This document shows, in pieces, positions 1-5,866 of a stretch of 5,921 bases of DNA. The notes beneath the pieces are model-generated. The model ran no database searches. It was not told the origin of the DNA and saw only the letters and a list, made by a program, of their open reading frames with translations. Origin of the DNA: Pseudomonadota bacterium (GTDB lineage Bacteria > Pseudomonadota > Alphaproteobacteria > Sphingomonadales > Sphingomonadaceae); NCBI GenBank assembly GCA_023427285.1, contig JAEZBH010000334.1, positions 1-5,921 of the forward strand, read 5' to 3'. Position 1 is the first letter of the stretch, and every line of letters begins with the position of its first letter. Made by a program: the position numbers and the translations under genes.

Positions 1-51
1 ACCTTGCGCCGTCGCGGCATCGATTGCTTCGCCCGCAAGGCTGACGCGTAA
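1..51 (+). CDS. C-terminal end of an unidentified gene (5' part outside window)
   Basis: Reading from base 1 gives an open frame, TLRRRGIDCFARKADA, ending in TAA at 49-51. It is basic and has codon use like the rest of the window. A hairpin begins 24 bases after the stop, as expected downstream of a gene. Sixteen codons are too few to identify a family, so no function is proposed. If real, the gene converges on the pyrBC operon. It could instead be a chance open frame, because GC-rich DNA has few stops. Confidence 0.4.
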   Translation, partial: TLRRRGIDCFARKADA

Positions 52-75
52 AGCGGGTTGCTTTTAAGGGGGCAT

Positions 76-106
76 GCGAGGGACTTGTCCCTCGCGCTCC
101 CTTTCG
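76..106 (+). repeat. REP-like palindromic repeat, copy A
   Basis: An 8-bp perfect stem, GCGAGGGA (76-83) and TCCCTCGC (88-95), encloses the loop CTTG. It is followed by the tail GCTCCCTTTCG (96-106). Three more copies with the same stem core (GAGGG/CCCTC) and CTCCC-type tail occur in the window. This copy faces copy B in inverted orientation. It lies just after the left-edge gene and may also act in termination or mRNA stability. Confidence 0.7.
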
Positions 107-155
107 CTTTTCGGGCCGCGCCCGTCATCACGCGCACAGACTTATAAACGCAGCC

Positions 156-200
156 AAAGAAAAAGGGCCGCATCCTTCATGAAGGACACGGCCCTTTCTT
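156..200. terminator. Bidirectional rho-independent terminator between the left gene and pyrC
   Basis: Arms AAAGGGCCG (162-170) and CGGCCCTTT (189-197) pair perfectly over 9 bp. Inside them, after a CA/CA internal loop, lies a second palindrome, TCCTTC-AT-GAAGGA (173-186). Read on the minus strand, downstream of pyrC, the stem is followed by TTTTTCTTT, a good U-tract. On the plus strand it is followed by TTTCTT. It should therefore stop transcription of pyrB-pyrC and, less strongly, of the left-edge gene. It sits between repeat copies A and B. Confidence 0.8.
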
Positions 201-202
201 AT

Positions 203-233
203 CGAATGGGAGCGCGAGGGGTGAGCCCCTCGC
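203..233 (-). repeat. REP-like palindromic repeat, copy B (inverted relative to A)
   Basis: The stem is GCGAGGGG (214-221) and CCCCTCGC (226-233), with a 4-base loop. On the minus strand it is followed by the tail GCTCCCATTCG, which is copy A's tail with one change. It lies 21 bases beyond the pyrC stop, so it would be transcribed as the 3' end of the pyrBC mRNA ahead of the terminator. Confidence 0.7.
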
Positions 234-254
234 ATCATTCCCTATAATTTGCCC

Positions 255-1487
255 CTAAGCGCCAAACACGTCCACGCCGTCGCGCCACAGGCCGCGCACG
301 CGGCCCTGCACCGCCATGCGGTCGAACGGGGTGTTCTTCGCAACGGATTTGAGGGTGTCCACCTCGATGCGCCAGGGCGCGCCGGGGTCGAGCAGCAGCA
401 GGTCAGCCGGAGCGCCGACGCTAAGGCGGCCATTGTCCAGCCCGAAGATGCGGGCCGGTGCGCCGGAGAGCTTGTCGAACAGCGCCCCAAGCGTCAGCGT
501 GCCGTTGTGAACCAGCGTCAGGCTGGTTGCCAGCAGGGTCTCTGCGCCCACCATGCCCGGCGCGGCTTGTGCGAACGGCAGGCGCTTTTCTTCCTGCGTG
601 CGCGGATCATGGCCGGAGGCGATGATGTCGATGGTGCCGTCGCGCAAGCCTTCCACCACGGCCAGACGATCCGTCTCTGAGCGCAGGGGCGGAGAGAAGC
701 GGGCAAAGGTGCGAAAGCCCGTCACGGCGTTTTCGTTCAGCAGAATGTGCGCGGGCGTGACGCCGCAGGTGACCTTGACGCCGCGCCGCTTGGCCAGCCG
801 CACCGCCTCGATGGACTGGGCGCAGGTAACCTGAGCGATGTGAACGCGCGCGCCGGTGGCTTCTGCCAGACGAATGTCGCGCTCCACCATCAGGGTTTCG
901 GCCAGCGTCGGGTGGGCGGGCAGGCCCATGCGCTGGGCGAACTCGCCTTCGGTGGCGCAGGTGCCCTTCACCAGACCGGGGTCTTCGGTGTGGGTGATGA
1001 CCAGCGCGTCAAAGCCGGTGGAATATTGCAGCAGGCGCAGCATCACGCCGGTGTGGGTAATGGCGCTGCGGCCGGTGGCGATGGCAACCGCGCCCGAGGC
1101 AAGGCCAAGGCCGACTTCCGCCAGTTCCTCGCCGCCAAGGCCGCTGGTGGCGGCAACCAGCGGGCGCACCTTGATGCGCTTCTGGCCGAGGCGATAGGCG
1201 CGCTCGATAACGGCGGGATCATCCAGCACCGGGTTCTGGTCCGGCATCAGGCAGGTGGTGGCAATGCCGCCGGCAATGCAGGCGTCCACGTCCACCTTGA
1301 AGGCGCGGGTGTCGATGAGGGCCGGGGTCAGCACCTGCCCCTGACAGTTCACGACCTCAGCGCCCTCCGGCACGGCAATGTCGCCGACAGCGGCGATGAC
1401 GCCGTTCTCCACGAGCACGCCGCCCTTGGTGTCCAGCCCCGAGGCGGCATCGATCAGGTGGGCATTGGTGAATGCAACAGTCGTCAT
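255..1487 (-). CDS. pyrC': Dihydroorotase-like protein, probably non-catalytic (PyrC')
   Basis: This 410-residue protein has the class I dihydroorotase/amidohydrolase fold. An N-terminal beta segment leads to TPALIDT (54-60), followed by [16 protein letters not shown] (72-87), HTED (166-169), [11 protein letters not shown] (243-253) and [16 protein letters not shown] (301-319). The composite C-terminal beta segment is [16 protein letters not shown] (352-367). Active enzymes have DxHxH for the metal; here it is D59-T-R61-A-F63. The HVS histidine is replaced by Q219 (IAQVT), and the catalytic aspartate of the DHAP motif by G292 (SGHDP). About 12 residues usually found after DxHxH are also absent. 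In Pseudomonas, such a PyrC' has no dihydroorotase activity and is a structural partner of PyrB, and that role is inferred here. The ATG overlaps the pyrB stop (ATGA), and GGAG about 10 bases upstream may be its ribosome site. True dihydroorotase must be encoded elsewhere. Confidence 0.9.
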   Translation of the reverse strand: MTTVAFTNAHLIDAASGLDTKGGVLVENGVIAAVGDIAVPEGAEVVNCQGQVLTPALIDTRAFKVDVDACIAGGIATTCLMPDQNPVLDDPAVIERAYRLGQKRIKVRPLVAATSGLGGEELAEVGLGLASGAVAIATGRSAITHTGVMLRLLQYSTGFDALVITHTEDPGLVKGTCATEGEFAQRMGLPAHPTLAETLMVERDIRLAEATGARVHIAQVTCAQSIEAVRLAKRRGVKVTCGVTPAHILLNENAVTGFRTFARFSPPLRSETDRLAVVEGLRDGTIDIIASGHDPRTQEEKRLPFAQAAPGMVGAETLLATSLTLVHNGTLTLGALFDKLSGAPARIFGLDNGRLSVGAPADLLLLDPGAPWRIEVDTLKSVAKNTPFDRMAVQGRVRGLWRDGVDVFGA

Positions 1488-2503
1488 TTGCCGGTCTCCG
1501 CCGTCGAGCCTTCAGTCGCCCAGCCTTCAACGCCGCGGCGCGCACGGGTGAGAACATCCAGGCAGGCCATGCGCACGGCCACGCCCATCTCCACCTGCTC
1601 GGTGATGGCCGAGCGGGCCAGATCGTCCGCAACGGCGGTATCGATTTCAACGCCCCGGTTCATCGGGCCGGGGTGCATCACCAGCACATCCGGCTTGGCC
1701 TTCAGCAGCCGCTTCTGGGTCAGGCCGTAGAAGTGGAAGTATTCGCGGGTGGAGGGAATGAAGCCGCCCTGCATGCGCTCGCGCTGGAGGCGCAGCATCA
1801 TGACGACGTCAGCCCCTTCAAGGCCCTTGTCCATGTCGGTGTAGATATCAACGCCAAGGCGATCCAGCTCGGGGCCGAGCAGGGTCGGCGGGGCAACCAC
1901 GCGCACGCGCGCGCCCAGCGCGTTCAGCAGCTGGAAGTTGGAGCGGGCAACGCGGGAGTGCAGAATGTCGCCGCAGATGGCAACCGTCAGCCCCTCGATG
2001 TGGCCCTTGCGGCGGCGGATGGTCAGCGCATCGAGCAGCGCCTGCGTCGGGTGCTCGTGACGGCCATCGCCTGCGTTCAGCACCGAGCAGCCGACCTTCT
2101 CGGCGATCAGCTGCACCGAGCCTGCATCCTGATGGCGGATGACGAGAATGTCCGGGTGCATGGCGTTCAGCGTCAGCGCGGTGTCGAGCAGGGTTTCGCC
2201 CTTGGCGACGGAGGAGGCGCTGACCACCATGTTGACGCAATCAACGCCGAGCCGCTTGCCCGCCACCTCGAACGAGAGAAGCGTGCGGGTCGAGTTCTCG
2301 AAGAACGCGTTGACCTGCGTCAGGCCCGACAGAATGTCGTGGCGCTTGTTGGTGCTGCGGTTCGAGTCGATCCAGCGCTCCGCTTCATCGAGCAGGTAGG
2401 CGATCTCCCAGGGCTTGAGCCCGGCGATGCCCAAAAGGCTTGTGTGCGGAAACGGGTGGAGACCCGGCGGCGTCTTGTAGGATGCGGGAGTAGCGTGTGA
2501 CAT
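1484..2503 (-). CDS. pyrB: Aspartate carbamoyltransferase catalytic subunit
   Basis: PyrB condenses carbamoyl phosphate with aspartate to give carbamoyl-aspartate, the committed step of UMP synthesis in the cytosol. The 339-residue product carries the family motifs in order: carbamoyl-phosphate loop STRT (71-74), the SSVAKGET loop (97-104) with the active-site lysine K101, [10 protein letters not shown] (151-160), [11 protein letters not shown] (178-188), LRLQRER (237-243) and [12 protein letters not shown] (276-287). It begins with about 20 extra residues rich in Pro and His before the usual start of the fold, similar to the extended N-terminus of Pseudomonas PyrB, which works with PyrC'. 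The ATG at 2503 was chosen because the domain starts soon after it. A TTG at 2542 is in frame but coincides with the proposed -35 box. There is no clear Shine-Dalgarno sequence. The stop overlaps the start of pyrC', so the two are co-translated. No pyrI-like regulatory gene is seen. Confidence 0.96.
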   Translation of the reverse strand: MSHATPASYKTPPGLHPFPHTSLLGIAGLKPWEIAYLLDEAERWIDSNRSTNKRHDILSGLTQVNAFFENSTRTLLSFEVAGKRLGVDCVNMVVSASSVAKGETLLDTALTLNAMHPDILVIRHQDAGSVQLIAEKVGCSVLNAGDGRHEHPTQALLDALTIRRRKGHIEGLTVAICGDILHSRVARSNFQLLNALGARVRVVAPPTLLGPELDRLGVDIYTDMDKGLEGADVVMMLRLQRERMQGGFIPSTREYFHFYGLTQKRLLKAKPDVLVMHPGPMNRGVEIDTAVADDLARSAITEQVEMGVAVRMACLDVLTRARRGVEGWATEGSTAETGK

Positions 2504-2513
2504 TTGATGCGGG

Positions 2514-2542
2514 CCTATACTGACTGAACCCGAAGGCGGCAA
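2514..2542 (-). promoter_or_regulatory. Candidate sigma-70 promoter of pyrB-pyrC'
   Basis: On the minus strand, TTGCCG (2542-2537) and TATAGG (2519-2514) are separated by exactly 17 bases; each matches the consensus at four of six positions. Only 10 bases separate the -10 box from the pyrB ATG. Transcription starting about 7 bases after the box would leave a leader of only a few bases. That agrees with the lack of a Shine-Dalgarno sequence. There is no room for an attenuator or PyrR-type leader. Confidence 0.45.
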
Positions 2543-2688
2543 GGGGGCCTTGCCGTGTTGAAAGCGGCCTCACCATAGGCTGCCCCTGCGCCATTCGCCA
2601 GTGTCAGCGTTCGAAATCCTCGGTTGCGACTTTCGGTTCCGCCTCAAGGCCTCACCAAGAGGGGGTAGCGCGGGTGGGTGAGGCGATG

Positions 2689-2699
2689 TTGTTCAACAA
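2689..2699. promoter_or_regulatory. Candidate upstream activator palindrome
   Basis: TTGTT-C-AACAA is a perfect 11-base palindrome centred about 112 bases upstream of the -24 element of the sigma-54 promoter. Enhancer-binding proteins usually bind inverted repeats roughly 80-150 bases upstream, with AT-rich DNA between, as here. Only one copy is seen, and such a short palindrome can arise by chance. Confidence 0.3.
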
Positions 2700-2805
2700 A
2701 TGCCTCCGTCATCCAATTCATAATGTCGGATATAATTACATTTTAATAAATAAAATACTCTTATGGTTAATTCATGGCATAGAAATAGTTGAGTTATTTC
2801 ATATC

Positions 2806-2819
2806 GGCACGGTTCTTGC
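2806..2819 (+). promoter_or_regulatory. Sigma-54 (RpoN) -24/-12 promoter of the PEP-CTERM gene
   Basis: GGCACG (2806-2811), four bases, then TTGCT (2816-2820) matches the sigma-54 consensus TGGCACG-N4-TTGCW at all but the first base, where C2805 replaces T. The invariant GG and GC are exactly 10 bases apart. Transcription would start near 2831, giving a leader of about 38 bases with a ribosome site before the ATG at 2869. Sigma-54 control of PEP-CTERM genes is known from systems with the PrsK/PrsR pair, for example in Zoogloea. Confidence 0.75.
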
Positions 2820-2868
2820 TTAACGGGGGGTGGTCGTTAAATGGCCGCTTCTGGGCAGGGATTATATC

Positions 2869-3819
2869 ATGAAAACATTTCTGAAGATGTCTGTTGTTGC
2901 TTTTCTTGCTTCCAGTGGGTTTGCAACGTCGGCTTCGGCGATTGTCATCGACAACGATCTGTCGCCAGACACGGTTGGTTACTGGGCGGTTGACGTCAAT
3001 AGCGGCGGGCAGACGCAATATGGTGTTCTGACGGCCAATCGTGCAGGCGGCGGCACCTTCTCAGGCGATGTTGTTTTTGCGTATAGCACTTACATCAGCC
3101 TGGGAAATGGCACCGTATTCAGGCTTTCAGCAGGTGATGTCGTCACCCAGGTGGGGGATGACATTGTTTCATCGAGCGGAACCTTCACGGGTGCGAACGG
3201 CAATCTGATTACCTGGACGGTTGAGTCCTCAATCGCCAACGGCTCATCGGTTTTTAATAACCGCTTCAGCTTTGCTGCCGATGAGGGTGAGCTCGGCACC
3301 ATTCGTCTGTTCCAGTACCTGGATGAGGACGTGGATGGGCCCGTTAATGACGTGTTCTTCACGCGCGGGTCAGTTGCCGGTCGTGACCTCGAACTGTTCA
3401 CGGTCGACTCCGACGGATTGTTCGGTGTGAGCCATGGCGGGGCCTATGACAGTGCAGGGGGGCTGGAGAATGCCACCTTCGCCGGATGGGCAGCCTGCAC
3501 GTGGGATACCCAAGTGCCAGCCATTCTGGACGGCACGCAAACCGTATCAACGAGCGGAGAAATCTGCTCCGGGTTGCCGCAGGCCTCCCAGCCGGGCATC
3601 GGGACGGTTTACGGGCCGCACGATATCGTCTCGTTGATGGCGTGGGATGTGTCGTCCTCTGCCAGCGCGTCAACGATCGTAACCACGCTCGGCGGTCTGC
3701 CGGACATCACCCGGTTGCCGCCGGATGAGGTGCCTGAACCGGCTGCGCTCGGCCTGTTCGGGGTAGGGCTGCTCGGTCTGGCCGCCAGCCGTCGCCGTCG
3801 TCGCGCGGGTTCAGAGTAA
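2869..3819 (+). CDS. Secreted PEP-CTERM sorting domain protein, unknown ligand
   Basis: The 316-residue protein has a Sec signal peptide (basic start, hydrophobic 8-19, likely cleavage after SASA at 21-24). A Gly/Ser/Thr/Asp-rich, probably all-beta body covers 25-285. The C-terminus is a classic exosortase signal: VPEP (288-291), a hydrophobic stretch (292-306) and RRRRR (308-312). Exosortase would cleave near PEP during export and place the protein at the cell surface or in exopolysaccharide. Only two cysteines (C210, C233) remain in the mature chain and may form a disulfide. Acidic stretches DEDVDGPVND (152-161) and DSDG (180-183) could bind calcium, but this is not established. I do not recognise the body as a named family. 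AGGGA (2857-2861), seven bases before the ATG, supports this start; a GTG at 2830 would lie upstream of the predicted transcript. No exosortase gene is in the window. Confidence 0.9.
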   Translation: MKTFLKMSVVAFLASSGFATSASAIVIDNDLSPDTVGYWAVDVNSGGQTQYGVLTANRAGGGTFSGDVVFAYSTYISLGNGTVFRLSAGDVVTQVGDDIVSSSGTFTGANGNLITWTVESSIANGSSVFNNRFSFAADEGELGTIRLFQYLDEDVDGPVNDVFFTRGSVAGRDLELFTVDSDGLFGVSHGGAYDSAGGLENATFAGWAACTWDTQVPAILDGTQTVSTSGEICSGLPQASQPGIGTVYGPHDIVSLMAWDVSSSASASTIVTTLGGLPDITRLPPDEVPEPAALGLFGVGLLGLAASRRRRRAGSE

Positions 3820-3833
3820 TATGTTTTAGTATA

Positions 3834-3869
3834 GCAGGAGGGCTTCGTCCCTCCTGCACCTCCCATTCG
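3834..3869 (+). repeat. REP-like palindromic repeat, copy C
   Basis: A 9-bp perfect stem, GCAGGAGGG (3834-3842) and CCCTCCTGC (3849-3857), encloses the loop CTTCGT. It is followed by ACCTCCCATTCG (3858-3869), the same tail as in copies A and B. It starts 14 bases after the PEP-CTERM stop. There is no U-tract, so it is more likely a repeat that protects the mRNA 3' end than a classical terminator. Confidence 0.7.
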
Positions 3870-3876
3870 ATTCAAT

Positions 3877-3906
3877 GGGCCGTGCGCGGTATCACAGGCA
3901 CGGTCC
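3877..3906. terminator. Central hairpin of the second repeat pair, possible weak terminator
   Basis: GGGCCGTGC (3877-3885) pairs with GCACGGTCC (3898-3906) over 9 bp, with one G-T wobble and a 12-base loop. It occupies the same place between copies C and D as the terminator hairpin does between A and B, and the GGGCCG core is shared. It lacks a U-tract, so termination here is uncertain. Confidence 0.4.
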
Positions 3907-3911
3907 GATAA

Positions 3912-3945
3912 ATGACGGGAGTGCAGAGGGACCGAGTCCCTCTGC
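3912..3945 (-). repeat. REP-like palindromic repeat, copy D (inverted relative to C)
   Basis: The stem is GCAGAGGGA (3923-3931) and TCCCTCTGC (3937-3945), 9 bp, with loop CCGAG. On the minus strand it is followed by ACTCCCGTCAT, a diverged form of the tail of the other copies. It lies 25 bases past the ruvX stop, at the 3' end of the DUF3089-ruvX transcript. Confidence 0.7.
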
Positions 3946-3970
3946 AAAGAAAATCAATGATTGCGCTTCC

Positions 3971-4459
3971 TCAGCACGCCGCTGCCAGCGCGTCGATTGC
4001 GCCTTGCAGGATGAAGGCGGCGGCGGCCTTGTCCACCCGCTCGGCGCGCTTGGCGCGGGAGAGGTCCGCGTCGATCATGACGCGGGTAACGGCGGCGGTG
4101 GACCAGCGCTCGTCCCACAGCAGGATCGGCGTCACCACGTCCGCGCCCTCCGGGTTCAGCGCCTTGTTCAGATTGCGGGCGTAGGCGCGGATGGACTGGG
4201 TTTGCGGCGAGTCCGTCCCGTCCATGTTGAGCGGCAGGCCGATGACGATGCCCTTTACCCGCTGCTTCTGGAACTGCTCGCGGAACCAGTTGAGGTCCTG
4301 CGTGAAGCGCTGGCGCTGAAGGGTGTCGGCGGCGGTGGCGATGGTCCACATGGCGTCGCAATAGGCAACGCCGATGCGCTTGTCGCCAATGTCCAGCCCG
4401 CACAGGCGGCCGCCCTCAGGCAACTGGTCGATGAAATCAAGAACGGACTGGGTAATCAC
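3971..4459 (-). CDS. ruvX: RuvX/YqgF, putative Holliday junction resolvase and pre-16S rRNA nuclease
   Basis: This 162-residue RNase H-fold protein of the YqgF family has the usual family length. The first strand reads [12 protein letters not shown] (21-32), with D23 as the first metal ligand. [14 protein letters not shown] (68-81) is the family's second signature. WDERWST (115-121) supplies E117, and [12 protein letters not shown] (141-152) supplies D143. All three acidic active-site residues are present. In E. coli, YqgF takes part in 5' maturation of 16S rRNA; a resolvase role was proposed by homology. The start is GTG, and its bases overlap the TGA of the upstream DUF3089 gene (GTGA), with AGGTG as a ribosome site a few bases before. 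This suggests translational coupling. Confidence 0.95.
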   Translation of the reverse strand: MITQSVLDFIDQLPEGGRLCGLDIGDKRIGVAYCDAMWTIATAADTLQRQRFTQDLNWFREQFQKQRVKGIVIGLPLNMDGTDSPQTQSIRAYARNLNKALNPEGADVVTPILLWDERWSTAAVTRVMIDADLSRAKRAERVDKAAAAFILQGAIDALAAAC

Positions 4460-5640
4460 AGCGCACCTACGGGTGAGGAAAGGGTGGCAGCAGAGCCTTG
4501 AAAAGCATTCACCCGCGCTTCGGCATTGGCGCGCAGGTTCGCCCAGAACAGGGCGTAGTCATAAACGTGGTAGTTCTGGCCCGGCATCAGCTGCTGGCTG
4601 AACGGCCCTTGCGGGTTCAGCGTCAGGTGGAGAATGCCGGTGGCATCGCATGCCGCGCCGGTCAGGTTTTTCTCAAGAGCTGCCAGCGGCTGGCCGGCCT
4701 CAACGAAGGGCAGTGCGCCAAGGTTGGCGTCGGCCTCGGCGCGGGCGGTGCCGGTCTGCCACGTCAGCGGGTTGGTGCAAACCATGGGCGTGCCGCTGCG
4801 CGCAACGCCGGTCGGCCCCGCAGCCTCGCCATAGGCGGCAATGACGCTGGACGGATCGGCGGGTTCGCCGAAGCTCTGCCAGGAGGCAACGCAGCCGGTG
4901 GCCGTCGGCGTCTCGCACGGCGCATAGCCGAACGGCTCAAGGTCCGCCTTGATGGAGACCGGCCAGCCGACAAGGTAGGCCGCCACCAGTCGCGTACGGG
5001 CCGGGTGGTTCGCCAGCTTGTGTTGCAGCAGCGCCAGCGCGTGCAGGCTGCCCTGGCTGTGGCTGGCGATGATGAACGGCTTGTCGCCCGCAGCGTCAAG
5101 GAAGGTGTCGAAGGCGCGGGCAACGTCTTCGTAGGCAAGCTCGAACGCCTGCGCCTTGTCCGGGTTGTCGGTGAAGAACGCGCCCAGCGTTGCCTGCCGG
5201 TAGCGCGGCGCCCAGATGCGGCCAACGCTGTTGAAGGCGCTCGCCTGATGGCGGATCATCCGGTCGGTCAGGGCGTTGGCGGCGGCGTCCGTCAAGGGAG
5301 CGTTCCACTGCGCCTTGTTCATGTAGGTGGTGGGCGTCACGTAGAACACATTAACGGCAGGGGCCTCAGTTGCGGCAAAGCCCTCCGGCGCATCCATCGA
5401 CGTGCCGGGCTTGGCCGGGTGAGCGGCCCAGCTCGCCACGCTTGCGTAATCCGGCGCGGCGTCCTTGGGGCTTTCGGCAAAGCTGATCTTCGGCTCGTAG
5501 GTGAAGCGCAGCAGCTGCGGCAGGAACGCCTGAGAGCCAACCAGAGCAATGACGCCGAGTGTGATGAGGCCCACAATGACCCACAGGAACTTGATGGCAG
5601 GGGACATTCTGCGCTTCGGCGCGGCGGCGGTTGTACTCAT
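4456..5640 (-). CDS. Membrane-anchored DUF3089 family alpha/beta-hydrolase-like protein
   Basis: The 394-residue product has a short cytoplasmic N-terminus with basic residues (KRR, 9-11) and one membrane segment (about 15-37), so the rest is probably periplasmic. The body matches the DUF3089 family as I know it: [20 protein letters not shown] (96-115), then [10 protein letters not shown] (141-150), then a nucleophile elbow ASHSQGS (192-198) with S195 as likely nucleophile. H358 in the late [10 protein letters not shown] segment (357-366) could be the catalytic histidine. Four cysteines in the body (C242, C250, C288, C331) could form disulfides, consistent with a periplasmic site. The substrate is unknown; lipase or esterase activity is only an inference from the fold. 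The ATG at 5640 was chosen because the membrane segment follows shortly. An in-frame start at 5748 would add a 36-residue basic, Cys-rich extension with no domain. The gene overlaps ruvX by four bases. Confidence 0.88.
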   Translation of the reverse strand: MSTTAAAPKRRMSPAIKFLWVIVGLITLGVIALVGSQAFLPQLLRFTYEPKISFAESPKDAAPDYASVASWAAHPAKPGTSMDAPEGFAATEAPAVNVFYVTPTTYMNKAQWNAPLTDAAANALTDRMIRHQASAFNSVGRIWAPRYRQATLGAFFTDNPDKAQAFELAYEDVARAFDTFLDAAGDKPFIIASHSQGSLHALALLQHKLANHPARTRLVAAYLVGWPVSIKADLEPFGYAPCETPTATGCVASWQSFGEPADPSSVIAAYGEAAGPTGVARSGTPMVCTNPLTWQTGTARAEADANLGALPFVEAGQPLAALEKNLTGAACDATGILHLTLNPQGPFSQQLMPGQNYHVYDYALFWANLRANAEARVNAFQGSAATLSSPVGAL

Positions 5641-5802
5641 GGTGGCGGCTACCTGTCGGTGATGTCTGGCTCGCAAATCGGCGCGAGAGTGGCAACAACC
5701 GCTACTCGAAGCAAGGGGCTGAGGGAATGCGCAGATTGCCGCCATCATGCGTAAGCGCTTCTATCATCGCCCCTTGATCTGCTAGGAAATCAATCGAAAC
5801 GT

Positions 5803-5829
5803 CCGCCAGCCTTGAAGGCTGACGAGCGG
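5803..5829. promoter_or_regulatory. Palindromic hairpin ahead of gatC
   Basis: CAGCCTT-G-AAGGCTG (5807-5821) is a 7-bp palindrome around one base. CCGC (5803-5806) and GCGG (5826-5829) can extend it across a 4-base bulge. The one-base centre suits a DNA operator better than an RNA hairpin, unless a few pairs open to form a loop. It lies 37 bases before the gatC start. I found no good -35/-10 pair for gatC. Confidence 0.3.
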
Positions 5830-5866
5830 GCGTGCTATCCGCGCCCGGCACGAAGGGAGCCAAGCC

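Larger units (their letters stand above)
2504..2868. other. Divergent intergenic region between pyrB and the PEP-CTERM gene
   Basis: I see no convincing gene in these 365 bases. The pyrB-proximal part (to about 2690) is GC-rich. It holds a 10-bp direct repeat, GGCCTCACCA, at 2566-2575 and 2648-2657, and an 8-bp inverted repeat, GCCTCACC/GGTGAGGC (2649-2656 and 2677-2684). From about 2700 to 2805 the sequence becomes strikingly AT-rich compared with everything else in the window, a composition typical of bendable or IHF-bound DNA upstream of regulated promoters. The individual sites are listed separately. Confidence 0.7.

Noticed and set aside
747..1730. Long plus-strand open frame (327 codons) across pyrC' and pyrB
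   Set aside because: It lies antisense to two genes with clear motifs, is rich in Gly/Ala/His/Arg/Gln with no domain, and long antisense frames are normal in GC-rich DNA.
1472..2500. Plus-strand open frame of 342 codons opposite pyrB
   Set aside because: It mirrors pyrB almost exactly, has no recognisable motif or ribosome site, and pyrB is certain on the other strand.
76..3945. CRISPR array suggested by several similar palindromes
   Set aside because: The four repeats occur as two inverted pairs almost 4 kb apart, without regular spacers or direct orientation, so they are REP-like, not CRISPR.
3875..4501. Plus-strand open frame of 208 codons opposite ruvX
   Set aside because: It starts inside the repeat pair and runs antisense to a complete RuvX; no motif seen.
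5641..5748. N-terminal extension of the DUF3089 protein to an upstream start
   Set aside because: It would place 36 basic, Cys-containing residues before the membrane anchor, has no good ribosome site, and matches no known part of the family.
4498..5754. Plus-strand open frame of 418 codons opposite the DUF3089 gene
   Set aside because: The composition is low-complexity Arg/Gly/Ala/Val, typical of an antisense shadow, while the minus-strand frame has a membrane segment and a nucleophile elbow.
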